This document shows positions 8,974-16,782 of a DNA stretch of 64,000 bases, in pieces. Each line of letters opens with the position of its first letter. The first letter of the stretch is position 1. Under the pieces are notes generated by a model that was not told the DNA's origin, did no database searches, and saw nothing but the letters and a program-made list of their open reading frames with translations. Made by a program: the position numbers and the translations under genes. The stretch spans positions 62,001 to 126,000 of the forward strand of contig JAFXPO010000016.1 in assembly GCA_017527825.1 (NCBI GenBank), read 5' to 3'. The DNA comes from Oscillospiraceae bacterium. Lineage in GTDB: Bacteria > Bacillota > Clostridia > Oscillospirales > Oscillospiraceae.

Positions 8974-9002
8974 ATTATATAACGGTTTGATTCATAATGC
9001 AA
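8974..9002 (-). promoter_or_regulatory. Promoter of nupOPQ
   Basis: On the minus strand TTGCAT (9002-8997), a 17-base spacer and TATAAT (8979-8974). Transcription would start near 8966, giving a leader of about 60 bases before the TTG start of nupO. Confidence 0.7.
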
Positions 9003-9051
9003 AGAAAACTTGCGAATCCCTCACCCTTTTTGTGAGAACGCACAAAGGCGC

Positions 9052-9083
9052 AAAAAGACGCGACCGGATGGTCGCGTCTTTTG
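9052..9083 (-). terminator. Terminator between the BMP lipoprotein gene and nupOPQ
   Basis: A stem of at least 13 bp (AAAAGACGCGACC / GGTCGCGTCTTTT) with GGAT loop and T-tract on the minus strand, just after the lipoprotein stop. It probably lets the binding protein be made in excess over the importer. Confidence 0.85.
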
Positions 9084-9097
9084 CGTTTGCAAGAGAT

Positions 9098-10285
9098 TTA
9101 CTTGAGGTTGCCGAGGTCGGTCACCGTGATGGTGGAAGCCATGTCGGCAGCGGTCGCGGTAATGTCGTTGGAGACAGTGATCGCGCCGGAGAACATGTCG
9201 CCGACGAGGGCGGTGTAGTCAGCCTGAGAGAAGCTGTCGCTCCACTGGGTGCTGCCGAGCGGGAGCTGGACGTAGTTCTCCTCCGGGTTGGCGGAGACGA
9301 GACCGAGGTTGTCCACGATGCCGCCGGCGAAGCTGCCGTTGTTGACAGCGGTCAGCAGGCTGTTGACGGTGGCGGCGAGACCCTTCATGGCGGAGGTGAC
9401 CGTCATGCCGGCGCCATACTGACCGTCGATGATGCCGGCCTGGTCAACGTCAACGCCGATGACCTTGCCATTGACCTTGGCAGCCGCCTCAGCCGCGGAG
9501 GTGAAGATACCGCCGCCGCAGGCGAACACAACCTCAGTGCCGTCAGCGTACCAGGTGTCCATCGCGGCGGTGATGTCGCCGTCGCCGTAGAACTGGTTGC
9601 CGTAGGCATACTTCAGGGTGACGTCGGTCTTGCCGTCGGCAGCCGCGGCGGCGTCAGCGCCCTGCACGAAGCCGTAGCCGTAACGGACGACAGCGGGAAC
9701 CGCCATGCCGCCCAGGAAGCCGAGCTTGCTGTAGCCCATCTTTACAGCGGCGTAGCCAGCCATGTAGCCGCAGAGCTCTTCCTGATAAACCGCGCAGTAG
9801 AGGTTCTCAGGCAGCTCGGCAAGACCGGCGGAGGTGAGGTCGAACTCAGAGACGTCGAGGCCGATGAAGATGACGTCGCTGTACTCGGGCGCGGTGGCGG
9901 CGATAGCCGGCGCGAACGCGTAACCGGGCATCACGATGACTTCGTAACCCTCGTCGATCGCCTTCTCGATCATGGCGACGCGGTCGTCGTCAGAGTCGGA
10001 AGCGGGCTTGAAGTAGGTGAAGTCCGCGCCGTTCGCCTCGGACCAGGACTTGGCCGCCTCATAGGTGGTCTGGTTGAAGGACTGGTCGGTGATGTCGCCG
10101 TAGTCGGTAACCATCGCGACGCGGAGGGCCTCAGCCGCAGGAGCGGCGTCGGTGTTGCCGGTTTCAGCCGGCTGGGTAGTGGTCTCGGCCGGAGCGGCGG
10201 TGGAGCCGCCGTTGTCGCTGCTGCCGCAGGCAACGAGAGCCATGACCATGGTCATCGCGAGGATGACCGCAAGAAACTTCTTCAT
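9098..10285 (-). CDS. BMP-family nucleoside-binding lipoprotein
   Basis: 395 aa. A lipoprotein signal peptide ends in LVAC (Cys20), followed by a Ser/Gly/Thr/Ala-rich linker and a BMP domain (Med/PnrA/NupN fold). Family segments are visible: VTDYGDITDQSFNQTTYEAA, VMPGYAFAPAI, FIGLDVSEFD and VGDMFSGAITVSND. It should capture nucleosides outside the membrane and deliver them to NupOPQ, encoded directly downstream behind a terminator. Its own promoter carries a palindrome near the start site, which suggests regulated expression. Confidence 0.92.
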   Translation of the reverse strand: MKKFLAVILAMTMVMALVACGSSDNGGSTAAPAETTTQPAETGNTDAAPAAEALRVAMVTDYGDITDQSFNQTTYEAAKSWSEANGADFTYFKPASDSDDDRVAMIEKAIDEGYEVIVMPGYAFAPAIAATAPEYSDVIFIGLDVSEFDLTSAGLAELPENLYCAVYQEELCGYMAGYAAVKMGYSKLGFLGGMAVPAVVRYGYGFVQGADAAAAADGKTDVTLKYAYGNQFYGDGDITAAMDTWYADGTEVVFACGGGIFTSAAEAAAKVNGKVIGVDVDQAGIIDGQYGAGMTVTSAMKGLAATVNSLLTAVNNGSFAGGIVDNLGLVSANPEENYVQLPLGSTQWSDSFSQADYTALVGDMFSGAITVSNDITATAADMASTITVTDLGNLK

Positions 10286-10312
10286 GTCAATTACCTTCCT
10301 TACAATTTATTT

Positions 10313-10361
10313 TGGACAAAAGTCCATATCACAGTATATCAGGTTCCGCGTCGGGATTCAA
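10313..10361 (-). promoter_or_regulatory. Promoter and candidate operator of the BMP lipoprotein gene
   Basis: On the minus strand TTGAAT (10361-10356), 17 bases, TATACT (10338-10333). The palindrome TGGACTTTTGTCCA (10326-10313) covers the expected start site, and a half-site TTTGGAC lies further upstream. A repressor bound there would block transcription; the regulator is not identified. Confidence 0.6.
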
Positions 10362-10410
10362 GTATGAGATCGGTTTTTGTCCAAATTTTGCATTTTTGAC
10401 AAATTTACTC

Positions 10411-11484
10411 TCACGAAAGCGTCAGATCTCCGTCCTTCACCCAGCCCAGCTTACGGCACAGCGCGTTGATGAGCGGGCAGAGCGCCGCGGGCAGCACGAC
10501 CGCCACCAGCGCCAGCCCCAGCCAGTCGAAGCCGGAGGGCGCGATTGCCGCCGCGCCCTTGGCGAGCGCCTCCTCGCCGGGCGCGAGCCAGCCCGTCCAC
10601 ACGCCGATGGGTCCGCACAGACCGCAGGTGCCCATGCCGGAGTTGATCGGCGCGCCGTTCATCTCAAGGTGGAACAGGCAGGTCGCGATGGGTCCCGTGA
10701 TGGCGCTGGTGACGATGGGCGCGATCCAGACGCGGGGGTTGCGGACGATGTTCGGCATCTGGAGCATCGACGTTCCAAGCCCCTGGGACACCAGCCCGCC
10801 CCATTTGTTCTCACGGAAACTCATAACCGCGAAGCCCACCATCTGCGCACAGCAGCCCGCCACCGCCGCGCCGCCGGCGAGACCGGTCAGCTGCAACACG
10901 GAGCAGATCGCGGCGGACGAAATGGGCAGCGTCAGCGCGACGCCGACAAGCACCGACACCGCAATGCCCATCCAGAAGGGCTGGAGCTTGGTGGCGGAGT
11001 CGATCAGCACGCCGAACTTCCCCGCGGCGATTCCGATGGGCGGCGCGATCCACTTTGCCAGCGCCACGCCCACGAGGATCGTCACCGCCGGGGTGACGAG
11101 GATGTCCACCTTGGTCTCCTTGCTCACCGCCTTGCCGCACTCCGCGGCGAAAATCGCGATCAGCAGCACCGCCAGCGGACCGCCCGCGCCGCCCTCGGCG
11201 TTCGCCGCCCAGCCCACGGCAGCGAGGGAGAAGAGCACCATCGGCGGCGCTTGCAGCGCGTAGCCGATGGCGACCGCCATCGCGGGACCGGAGACCGCCA
11301 TGGCGTAAGTGCCGATGTCGGTCAGCGTCTGCACGCCGAGCTGAGAGCCGGCGGTGCGGATGATGGTGCCGATGAGCAGCGAGCAAAACAAGCCCTGCGC
11401 CATCGCGCCGAGGGCGTCGATGCCGTAGCGCCGGGCGGAAAACTCGATGTTTTTGCGCTTCAAGAACGCTTTCGCGTCAGCCAT
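10411..11484 (-). CDS. PfoR-like EIIC family membrane protein
   Basis: 357 aa with about nine or ten membrane segments. It resembles the PTS_EIIC_2 family, which includes the so-called regulator PfoR of Clostridium perfringens. Visible family segments are QGLFCSLLIGTIIRTAG, INSGMGTCGLCGPIGVW and the long Gly/Ala-rich helices. No EIIA, EIIB or HPr gene is nearby, so PTS transport cannot be claimed; it may be a lone transporter. It lies between the nucleoside-salvage genes and the nucleoside importer, separated from udk by a terminator, so a nucleoside or pentose link is possible but unproven. Confidence 0.75.
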   Translation of the reverse strand: MADAKAFLKRKNIEFSARRYGIDALGAMAQGLFCSLLIGTIIRTAGSQLGVQTLTDIGTYAMAVSGPAMAVAIGYALQAPPMVLFSLAAVGWAANAEGGAGGPLAVLLIAIFAAECGKAVSKETKVDILVTPAVTILVGVALAKWIAPPIGIAAGKFGVLIDSATKLQPFWMGIAVSVLVGVALTLPISSAAICSVLQLTGLAGGAAVAGCCAQMVGFAVMSFRENKWGGLVSQGLGTSMLQMPNIVRNPRVWIAPIVTSAITGPIATCLFHLEMNGAPINSGMGTCGLCGPIGVWTGWLAPGEEALAKGAAAIAPSGFDWLGLALVAVVLPAALCPLINALCRKLGWVKDGDLTLS

Positions 11485-11513
11485 AGGAACACACCTGCTT
11501 TATGACAAAATAA

Positions 11514-11548
11514 GATTCGCGGGCAGAACCTGCCCGCGAATCTCAATA
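11514..11548 (-). terminator. Terminator after the uridine-kinase-like gene
   Basis: AGATTCGCGGGCAG / CTGCCCGCGAATCT form a 14-bp stem with AAC loop, followed on the minus strand by TTATTTTG. It closes the deoC-deoD-udk operon. Confidence 0.8.
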
Positions 11549-11578
11549 TACTGGTTTGACTCTTTTTTGTCAAGCCGC

Positions 11579-12505
11579 TTAATACTCGAAGATGCTGCCG
11601 CCGATGAACTCGCGCACGAGAGAGTTCTTCGGCACATAGGGCGTGGTCAGCGGCGGGACGGACTCGATGACCTTCATCAGGTCGGTCAAGCCGTGCTGCT
11701 CGATGAACGTGTCGTCAAGCTGCTCATGGAACTCAGGAATGTCATGCAGATACTTCGAGAGGATGCACGGCTCATACTCGTGGAAGGTGTTGATGTGGAT
11801 GCTCGCGTTGCCCTTGTTGGGCTGGATGTAGTTCAGCTCGCCCCGATCCACGCTCTGCGCGCGCTCGATGGTGCTGCGCAGGCTGTGTCCGCGGCCGATG
11901 AGGTCGCGGATCATGCGGCGGGCGACGCGCAGCTTCTCCGGGTCGACGATATGGTCGTCGTTGGTGATGATGCGCGTGCGCGGCGCGACGTAGACGCCCG
12001 TGTACTCGCCCTTGAGCAGGTCGAGGATCAGCGGGTTGAGCATATGGATGCCCTCGGCAATGATGATGCCGTCCTTGTTGCCGTGCAGCGTGCGGTAACC
12101 GCCGATGTCGCCGGTTTTGAAGTTATACCACGGCGCTTCCACGTCCTCGCCGTCGGCAAGGCGCAGGATGCAGTCCGCCAGCCCCTGCCGGTCCACGCAG
12201 TAGGGCGACTCCCAGTCGCTCGCCTCCGGCGGGCGCTTGTTCAGCGGCAGAAAGAAGTTATCCATGCTCACCAGCCCAACGGGTACGCCGAGGTTTTCGA
12301 TATACATTTTCAGCCGCATGGCGGAGGTCGTCTTGCCGGAGCCGGAGGGCCCGGTCAGGCAGACGATGGGCTTGCTGTCGCGATTGCGCAGAATCTTCGC
12401 CGCGGCGGCGCTGATTTTGTCGCGATACTCTTCCTCGCAACGCAGCACAAACGCTGTTTGATCCTCCATCGCCTCGGTGATGTCTTCAATGTCGATCACG
12501 CGCAT
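11579..12505 (-). CDS. Uridine kinase-like protein (P-loop nucleoside kinase)
   Basis: 308 aa. The P-loop GPSGSGKTT (about residues 52-60) is followed by SMDNFFLPLNKRPPEASDWESP, the substrate region of the phosphoribulokinase/uridine kinase family, and by IIIAEGIHML (Walker B-like). An N-terminal ~45-residue extension and a longer C-terminus set it apart from the ~210-aa Udk. It probably phosphorylates a nucleoside with ATP or GTP. Third in deoC-deoD-udk, consistent with salvage of imported nucleosides. The exact substrate is inferred. Confidence 0.8.
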   Translation of the reverse strand: MRVIDIEDITEAMEDQTAFVLRCEEEYRDKISAAAAKILRNRDSKPIVCLTGPSGSGKTTSAMRLKMYIENLGVPVGLVSMDNFFLPLNKRPPEASDWESPYCVDRQGLADCILRLADGEDVEAPWYNFKTGDIGGYRTLHGNKDGIIIAEGIHMLNPLILDLLKGEYTGVYVAPRTRIITNDDHIVDPEKLRVARRMIRDLIGRGHSLRSTIERAQSVDRGELNYIQPNKGNASIHINTFHEYEPCILSKYLHDIPEFHEQLDDTFIEQHGLTDLMKVIESVPPLTTPYVPKNSLVREFIGGSIFEY

Positions 12506-12550
12506 GGTACTTCTCCTTTCTGTTCCAATCCGATTTCGCGGTGTTTTGTC

Positions 12551-13303
12551 TTACTTGCTCGCGCCGTTGTCGGAGCCGGCGAGGTCAGGCAGCTTCGTCG
12601 CCTTGACAGCGATCTCCAGCGCAATCTTCATCATGTTGGTAAAGCTGTTCTGGCGCTCCTCGGCGTCCAGCTCCTCGCCGGTGACGAGGCTGTCCGAGAT
12701 CGAGCAGATCGCCAGCGCGCGCTTGTGGGTGTACGCCGCGTTGCAGTAGAGCGCCGCAGCCTCCATCTCCACCGCCATGCAGCCCATCTTCGCCCACTCC
12801 ATCGAGGACGCCGCCGCGTCATAGAACGTGTCGGAGGAGAACAGGTTGCCCACCGGCATACGCACGCCCAACTCCTTCGCCGCCTCGGTGGCGAAGCTCA
12901 GCAGATCATAGTTGCAGATCGGCGCAAACGTGCCGGGCAGACGATACTGGTTGGCAAAGCTGGAGTTGGTGCAGGCGCCCATGGCGGCGACCACGTCCCG
13001 CAGCTTGAGGTCGGGGGAAATAGCGCCGGCGGAGCCGATGCGGATGATGTTGTCCACGCCGTACTGGGTGAACAGCTCATAGGAATAGATGCCGATGGAC
13101 GGGCAGCCCATGCCGGACGCCATCACGCTCACCGGCGTGCCCTTGTAGGTGCCGGTATAGCCATGGATGCCGCGGACGTTGTTCACCAGCTTCGCGTCCT
13201 CCAGGAACGTCTCCGCGATCAGCTTCGCGCGCAGGGGATCGCCGGGCATCAATACGGTCTTTGCGAAATCGCCTAGAGCGGCGCTGTTATGGGGGGTAGC
13301 CAT
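12551..13303 (-). CDS. deoD: Purine nucleoside phosphorylase DeoD
   Basis: 250 aa, slightly longer than the usual ~235. Hexameric DeoD-type motifs are present: MPGDPLRAKLIAETFLEDA, a phosphate-binding GxxxxSIGIYSYEL, IRIGSAGA and the purine-site VEMEAAALY. The enzyme splits purine (deoxy)nucleosides with phosphate to base and (deoxy)ribose-1-phosphate. Its partners here are deoC upstream and the nucleoside importer downstream. Good binding site AAAGGAGA before ATG. Confidence 0.96.
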   Translation of the reverse strand: MATPHNSAALGDFAKTVLMPGDPLRAKLIAETFLEDAKLVNNVRGIHGYTGTYKGTPVSVMASGMGCPSIGIYSYELFTQYGVDNIIRIGSAGAISPDLKLRDVVAAMGACTNSSFANQYRLPGTFAPICNYDLLSFATEAAKELGVRMPVGNLFSSDTFYDAAASSMEWAKMGCMAVEMEAAALYCNAAYTHKRALAICSISDSLVTGEELDAEERQNSFTNMMKIALEIAVKATKLPDLAGSDNGASK

Positions 13304-13329
13304 TGGTTAAATCTCCTTTTCCTGGTGTT

Positions 13330-14004
13330 TTATTGTTCCATCGCCTTGACGGCTTTGACAATGCGGGAGGTGCCGAGGCGATCCGCGCCGAGGGCGAGGT
13401 AATCCTCCGCGTCCTTGAGGTCGGCGATGCCGCCGGACGCCTTGACCAGCTTGCCGGGGGTATGCTTGACCATCAGCGCCACGTCCTCGCGGGTCGCGCC
13501 GCCGCCGGCAAAGCCGGTGGAGGTCTTGATGTAGTCCGCGTTGGAGCGCGCCACGGTCTCGCAGACCTTGACCTTTTCCTCCTCGGTGAGCAGACAGGTC
13601 TCGATGATGACCTTCAGCACGCGACCGCGGCAGGCGGTCTTGATCTCGTTGATCTCCTTTTCCACGAGGTCGTACAGACCGTCCTTGACCCAGCCGATGT
13701 TGATGACCATGTCCACCTCGCCCGCGCCGTCGGCGACGGCGTTGCCCGCCTCAAGGCACTTGATGGTGGTGGGGCTGTAGCCGTTGGGGAAGCCGATGAC
13801 GGTACACACCGGAAGCCAGCTGCCCTTCTCGCGCCAGTTGGCGGCAATATACCGCGCGGCGCGGTTCACATAGCTCTGCGGGATGCACACTGACGCGCAG
13901 CCGTACTTCATGCCGTCGTCACAGATCTGACGGATCTCATCCCAGGTCGCGCCCTGAGCGAGCAGCGTATGGTCAACGTGGCGCAGGATCTCTTTGACAT
14001 CCAT
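13330..14004 (-). CDS. deoC: Deoxyribose-phosphate aldolase DeoC
   Basis: 224 aa, the compact DeoC form. The Schiff-base lysine lies in VLKVIIETCLL and the second catalytic lysine in VKASGGI; the phosphate-binding GTSRIV is near the end. It cleaves deoxyribose-5-phosphate to glyceraldehyde-3-phosphate and acetaldehyde. It is first in deoC-deoD-udk and has the promoter at 14040-14068. No phosphopentomutase gene is seen in the window, so that step must be encoded elsewhere. Confidence 0.97.
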   Translation of the reverse strand: MDVKEILRHVDHTLLAQGATWDEIRQICDDGMKYGCASVCIPQSYVNRAARYIAANWREKGSWLPVCTVIGFPNGYSPTTIKCLEAGNAVADGAGEVDMVINIGWVKDGLYDLVEKEINEIKTACRGRVLKVIIETCLLTEEEKVKVCETVARSNADYIKTSTGFAGGGATREDVALMVKHTPGKLVKASGGIADLKDAEDYLALGADRLGTSRIVKAVKAMEQ

Positions 14005-14039
14005 GGGAATCTCCTCCTTATTGCGTCAATAATATGGTA

Positions 14040-14068
14040 AGTATAGCACAAGGTCTCCTGTTTGTCTA
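14040..14068 (-). promoter_or_regulatory. Promoter of deoC-deoD-udk
   Basis: On the minus strand TAGACA (14068-14063), 17 bases, TATACT (14045-14040), then AAGGAGGAG before the deoC ATG. Confidence 0.7.
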
Positions 14069-14091
14069 CACAAAATCTAAGCAATTTGCAC

Positions 14092-14125
14092 AAAAGACGG
14101 CAAGGCTGCCGCCCTGCCGTCTTTT
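14092..14125 (-). terminator. Terminator after rubredoxin
   Basis: AAAAGACGGCA and TGCCGTCTTTT pair around a GC-rich loop that can itself fold. T-tracts lie on both sides; on the minus strand it closes the rubredoxin gene. Confidence 0.75.
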
Positions 14126-14137
14126 TCGCGTGCGTGG

Positions 14138-14290
14138 TCACGCGGGAACGAAGTCGCTCTTGCCGAGACCGCAGACCGGGCAGACCCAGTCCTCAGGGAT
14201 CGCCTCGAAGGGCGTGCCGGGAGCGATGCCGCTGTCGGGATCGCCGACGGCGGGGTCGTACTCATAGCCGCAGGGGCATACATATTTCAT
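14138..14290 (-). CDS. Rubredoxin with a shortened first Cys motif
   Basis: A 50-codon gene on the minus strand. [22 protein letters not shown] and LGKSDF are classic rubredoxin. The second iron-binding knuckle is C37-x2-C40. The first reads [10 protein letters not shown] (C5-P-C7-G), so it is C-x-C, one residue shorter than the usual C-x-x-C-G. It is a small cytoplasmic electron carrier, likely the partner of the reverse rubrerythrin encoded just upstream in peroxide or oxygen reduction. The frame is otherwise intact and has a GGAGGACACACCG binding site before ATG 14290. Confidence 0.9.
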   Translation of the reverse strand: MKYVCPCGYEYDPAVGDPDSGIAPGTPFEAIPEDWVCPVCGLGKSDFVPA

Positions 14291-14316
14291 CGGTGTGTCC
14301 TCCTGTGAATCTTGAT

Positions 14317-14907
14317 TTACTGGAAGTAGCGCTTGAGCAGGCCCTCGAACGCCTTGCAGTGGCGGGCTTCGTCGCGGGCGATCTCATGCACCGCGTCGTG
14401 GATCGGGTCGATGTTGTACTTCTTCGCGCACACCGCGAGATCCTGACGGCCCTGCGTCGCGCCGAACTCCGCGTCCACGCGCCAGGCGAGGTTCTTCTTG
14501 GTGCTGGTGGTCACGTTCGGCTCCAGCTCGCTGCCCAGCAGCTCGGCGAACATGGCGGCGTGCTCGGCTTCCTCCCATGCCGCCTTCTCCCAGTACGCGC
14601 CGATCTCGGGATAGCCCTCGCGGATGGCGATGCGCGCCATGCAGAGATACAGGCCGACCTCGGCGGTCTCGCCGGCGAACATGGACTTGAGCTGCTCGAG
14701 CATGTACTGCTTGGCCTCGTCGGGCACGTCGGGGTTGTCCTTGACCAGCTTGTCATACACGCCGTAGGTGTGCTCGGCGGCGAGCTTCTGCTCGCCCTCC
14801 TTCTTCTCCATGAACTTATCCGCGGGCGCCTTGCAGATGGGGCAAGCCTCCGGGGGATTCTCACCCTCGAACACATAGCCGCAGACGGAACATACCCATT
14901 TCTTCAT
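14317..14907 (-). CDS. Reverse rubrerythrin
   Basis: 196 aa. An N-terminal rubredoxin-like domain (C6-x2-C9, C22-x2-C25, [15 protein letters not shown]) precedes a ferritin-like four-helix domain with the di-iron motifs [11 protein letters not shown] and [12 protein letters not shown]. This order (rubredoxin first) defines reverse rubrerythrins, which reduce hydrogen peroxide and oxygen in anaerobes. Rubredoxin follows 26 bases downstream, an obvious electron donor. Promoter at 14954-14982. Confidence 0.95.
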   Translation of the reverse strand: MKKWVCSVCGYVFEGENPPEACPICKAPADKFMEKKEGEQKLAAEHTYGVYDKLVKDNPDVPDEAKQYMLEQLKSMFAGETAEVGLYLCMARIAIREGYPEIGAYWEKAAWEEAEHAAMFAELLGSELEPNVTTSTKKNLAWRVDAEFGATQGRQDLAVCAKKYNIDPIHDAVHEIARDEARHCKAFEGLLKRYFQ

Positions 14908-14953
14908 TGTTGTATCCTCCTTGTAGAAATTTCAAGACTTCGCTTGTGTCCGC

Positions 14954-14982
14954 AGTATACCATGCGCCCCCGCCTTTGGCAA
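14954..14982 (-). promoter_or_regulatory. Promoter of reverse rubrerythrin-rubredoxin
   Basis: On the minus strand TTGCCA (14982-14977), 17 bases, TATACT (14959-14954). No clear PerR box is visible around it. Confidence 0.65.
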
Positions 14983-15021
14983 GCGATTGTTGTTCCGGCG
15001 CGGCAAGATTTTTCCGGAGCG

Positions 15022-15082
15022 GGTTTACTAGTAAACCATTTTGCAATTTGAGGTTGACAATTCTCAAAATTGGGGGTATAAG
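15022..15082 (+). promoter_or_regulatory. bioY promoter with palindromes
   Basis: TTGACA (15054-15059), 17 bases, TATAAG (15077-15082). A perfect 16-bp palindrome GGTTTACTAGTAAACC (15022-15037) lies 16 bases upstream of the -35. A second inverted repeat, TTTGAG-N10-CTCAAA, straddles the -35. They look like operator sites for a biotin-responsive regulator, but neither matches the BirA consensus well. Confidence 0.65.
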
Positions 15083-15117
15083 AGTATCAGCAAAAACGAT
15101 CTCAGGAGGCAAAATTC

Positions 15118-15687
15118 ATGTCCGAAACTGTCATTTCCCGGAAGCGTTTCTCCACCGCGGAGCTGGTTTACATCGCCGTGTGCGCCGCGCTGACGGCGGT
15201 GTGCTCATGGATTTCGATTCCCGCGCCCGCGCCGCTGGCGCCGTTCACGCTGCAAACCTTCGCGGTGTTTCTGGTGCTGCTGCTCCTCGGCGGGCGGCGC
15301 GGATTCTTCACGGTGCTGACCTATGTGCTGCTCGGCGCGGTGGGACTGCCGGTGTTCGCTCAGTTCATGGGCGGCGTGGGCGTGCTGTTCGGCACGACGG
15401 GCGGCTACATCATCGGCTTTCTGTTCACCGCGGCGCTCTACTGGGCGCTGGAGCGCGTCACCGCCGGCAGCGCCGCGCGAAAGATTGCGGCGCTGGTGCT
15501 GGGACTGATTGTCTGCTACGCCTTCGGCACGGCATGGTTCATGGTGGTCTACGCGCGTCAGGCGGGCGCCATCGGTCTCGCCACGGCGCTAGGCTGGTGC
15601 GTGCTGCCGTTCATCGTCCCCGACCTCGTGAAGCTGGCGCTGGCGTGGGGATTGTCCACGGCGCTCAAGCGGCATGTCAACCTGTGA
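15118..15687 (+). CDS. bioY: Biotin transporter BioY
   Basis: 189 aa, six membrane segments, the S-component of an ECF-type biotin transporter. Family motifs are visible: ICAALTAVCSWISIP, APFTLQTFAVFLVLLLLGGRRG, LLGAVGLPVFAQFMGG and GGYIIGF. BioY binds biotin and uses a shared EcfAAT module encoded elsewhere. No biotin-synthesis gene is in the window. It begins with ATG after AGGAGG and its last codons overlap the next gene. Confidence 0.95.
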   Translation: MSETVISRKRFSTAELVYIAVCAALTAVCSWISIPAPAPLAPFTLQTFAVFLVLLLLGGRRGFFTVLTYVLLGAVGLPVFAQFMGGVGVLFGTTGGYIIGFLFTAALYWALERVTAGSAARKIAALVLGLIVCYAFGTAWFMVVYARQAGAIGLATALGWCVLPFIVPDLVKLALAWGLSTALKRHVNL

Positions 15688-16060
15688 GCTGCGGGCGCAC
15701 CATGCCCTGTGCGTCCGGTTTTTTCAGGGTAAGGGGTACTCCGAGGCATTTGTGAATAACATGACCGCGCTCATCGGAGCGCTGCGCGGCACAGACCCTC
15801 TCCTGACGCTGCGCGGCGCTCCCGATCCCCTCTGCGGAAGCTGCCCGCACAACCGTGACGGCGTCTGCGACAGCTCGGACAAGGTCGCGCGCTACGACGC
15901 GGCGGTGCTGCGGCTGCTGTCGCTCCCCGACGGCGCGTCGCTGCGCTGGTCGGAGCTGTCCGCGCGGGTTTGGGAGCGCGTCCTCGCGCCCGGCAAGCTC
16001 AATGAGGTCTGCGGCGACTGTCAATGGTACCCGATCTGTTCGCGGGCGGCGGTTGAATGA
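15674..16060 (+). CDS. DUF1284 family protein
   Basis: 128 aa, soluble. The opening CELRAHHALCVRFFQGKGYS and the Cys-rich stretches CGSCPHNRDGVC and CGDCQWYPIC mark the DUF1284 family, whose cysteines are thought to bind iron-sulfur or another metal. Function is unknown. It overlaps the 3' end of bioY by 14 bases and so shares its transcript; a terminator overlaps its stop codon. Confidence 0.85.
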   Translation: MSTCELRAHHALCVRFFQGKGYSEAFVNNMTALIGALRGTDPLLTLRGAPDPLCGSCPHNRDGVCDSSDKVARYDAAVLRLLSLPDGASLRWSELSARVWERVLAPGKLNEVCGDCQWYPICSRAAVE

Positions 16061-16078
16061 ACCGCCGCTTGCTTTTAT
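16041..16078 (+). terminator. Terminator after bioY-DUF1284
   Basis: GCGGCGGTT and AACCGCCGC pair across the DUF1284 stop codon and are followed by TTGCTTTT. The T-rich tail overlaps the -35 of the next promoter. Confidence 0.7.
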
Positions 16079-16097
16079 ATTGCGGTCCTGCTATAAT
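16069..16097 (+). promoter_or_regulatory. Promoter of rpe-recR
   Basis: TTGCTT (16069-16074), 17 bases, TATAAT (16092-16097), about 35 bases before the rpe start. Confidence 0.6.
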
Positions 16098-16131
16098 TAA
16101 GGGAAATCATTCTATCGGGAGGCGCCGTGCC

Positions 16132-16776
16132 ATGATCAAAATTGCTCCCTCCATCCTCTCCGCCGACTTCGCGAATCTCGAACGGGATATCCGCAAGATC
16201 GCGTCCGCCGACTACGTCCATGTGGACGTGATGGACGGGCTGTTCGTGCCCAACATCACCATCGGCATTCCGGTGGTCAAGGCGCTGCGCCCCACCACCT
16301 CCCTGCCGCTGGACGTGCATCTGATGATCGAGCGCCCCGTGCGCTATGTGGAGCAGTTCTGCGACGCCGGCGCGGACATCGTGACCTGCCATGTGGAGTC
16401 CGACAGCGAGGAAAACATCCGCGCCGCGCTCACGAAAATCCACGCAAAGGGCAAAAAGGCGGGCGTGGTTGTCAAGCCCAAGACGCCCGCGGAGGCGGTG
16501 CTGCCGTTCCTGAACGAGTGCGACATGGTGCTGGTGATGACGGTGGAGCCGGGCTTCGGCGGACAGTCCTTCATGGCGGACATGATGCCCAAGGTCGCGC
16601 AGATCCGCGCGTGGATCGACGAGCGCACTCTCACCTGCGAGCTGGAGGTCGACGGCGGCGTAGCGATTCAGACGCGGGACGCGTGCGTGAACGCGGGCGC
16701 GAACGTATTGGTCGCGGGCAGCGCGGTCTACGGCGCGGAGGACATCCCCGCCCGCATCAAGGAATTGAGAGGATAA
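16132..16776 (+). CDS. rpe: Ribulose-phosphate 3-epimerase
   Basis: 214 aa from ATG 16132, which follows GGGAGG; the frame extends upstream but without support. TIM-barrel signatures are complete: KIAPSILSADFANLE, HVDVMDGLFVPNITIG, LDVHLMIERP, MTVEPGFGGQSFM and EVDGGV. It interconverts ribulose-5-phosphate and xylulose-5-phosphate in the pentose-phosphate pathway. The pairing with recR, six bases downstream, is transcriptional rather than functional. Confidence 0.97.
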   Translation: MIKIAPSILSADFANLERDIRKIASADYVHVDVMDGLFVPNITIGIPVVKALRPTTSLPLDVHLMIERPVRYVEQFCDAGADIVTCHVESDSEENIRAALTKIHAKGKKAGVVVKPKTPAEAVLPFLNECDMVLVMTVEPGFGGQSFMADMMPKVAQIRAWIDERTLTCELEVDGGVAIQTRDACVNAGANVLVAGSAVYGAEDIPARIKELRG

Positions 16777-16782
16777 GCCCCT

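Noticed and set aside
5304-14004. Nucleoside genes as a single transcript from deoC to nupQ
   Set aside because: Terminators at 11514-11548 and 9052-9083 and separate promoters at 10333-10361 and 8974-9002 divide the region into at least three units.
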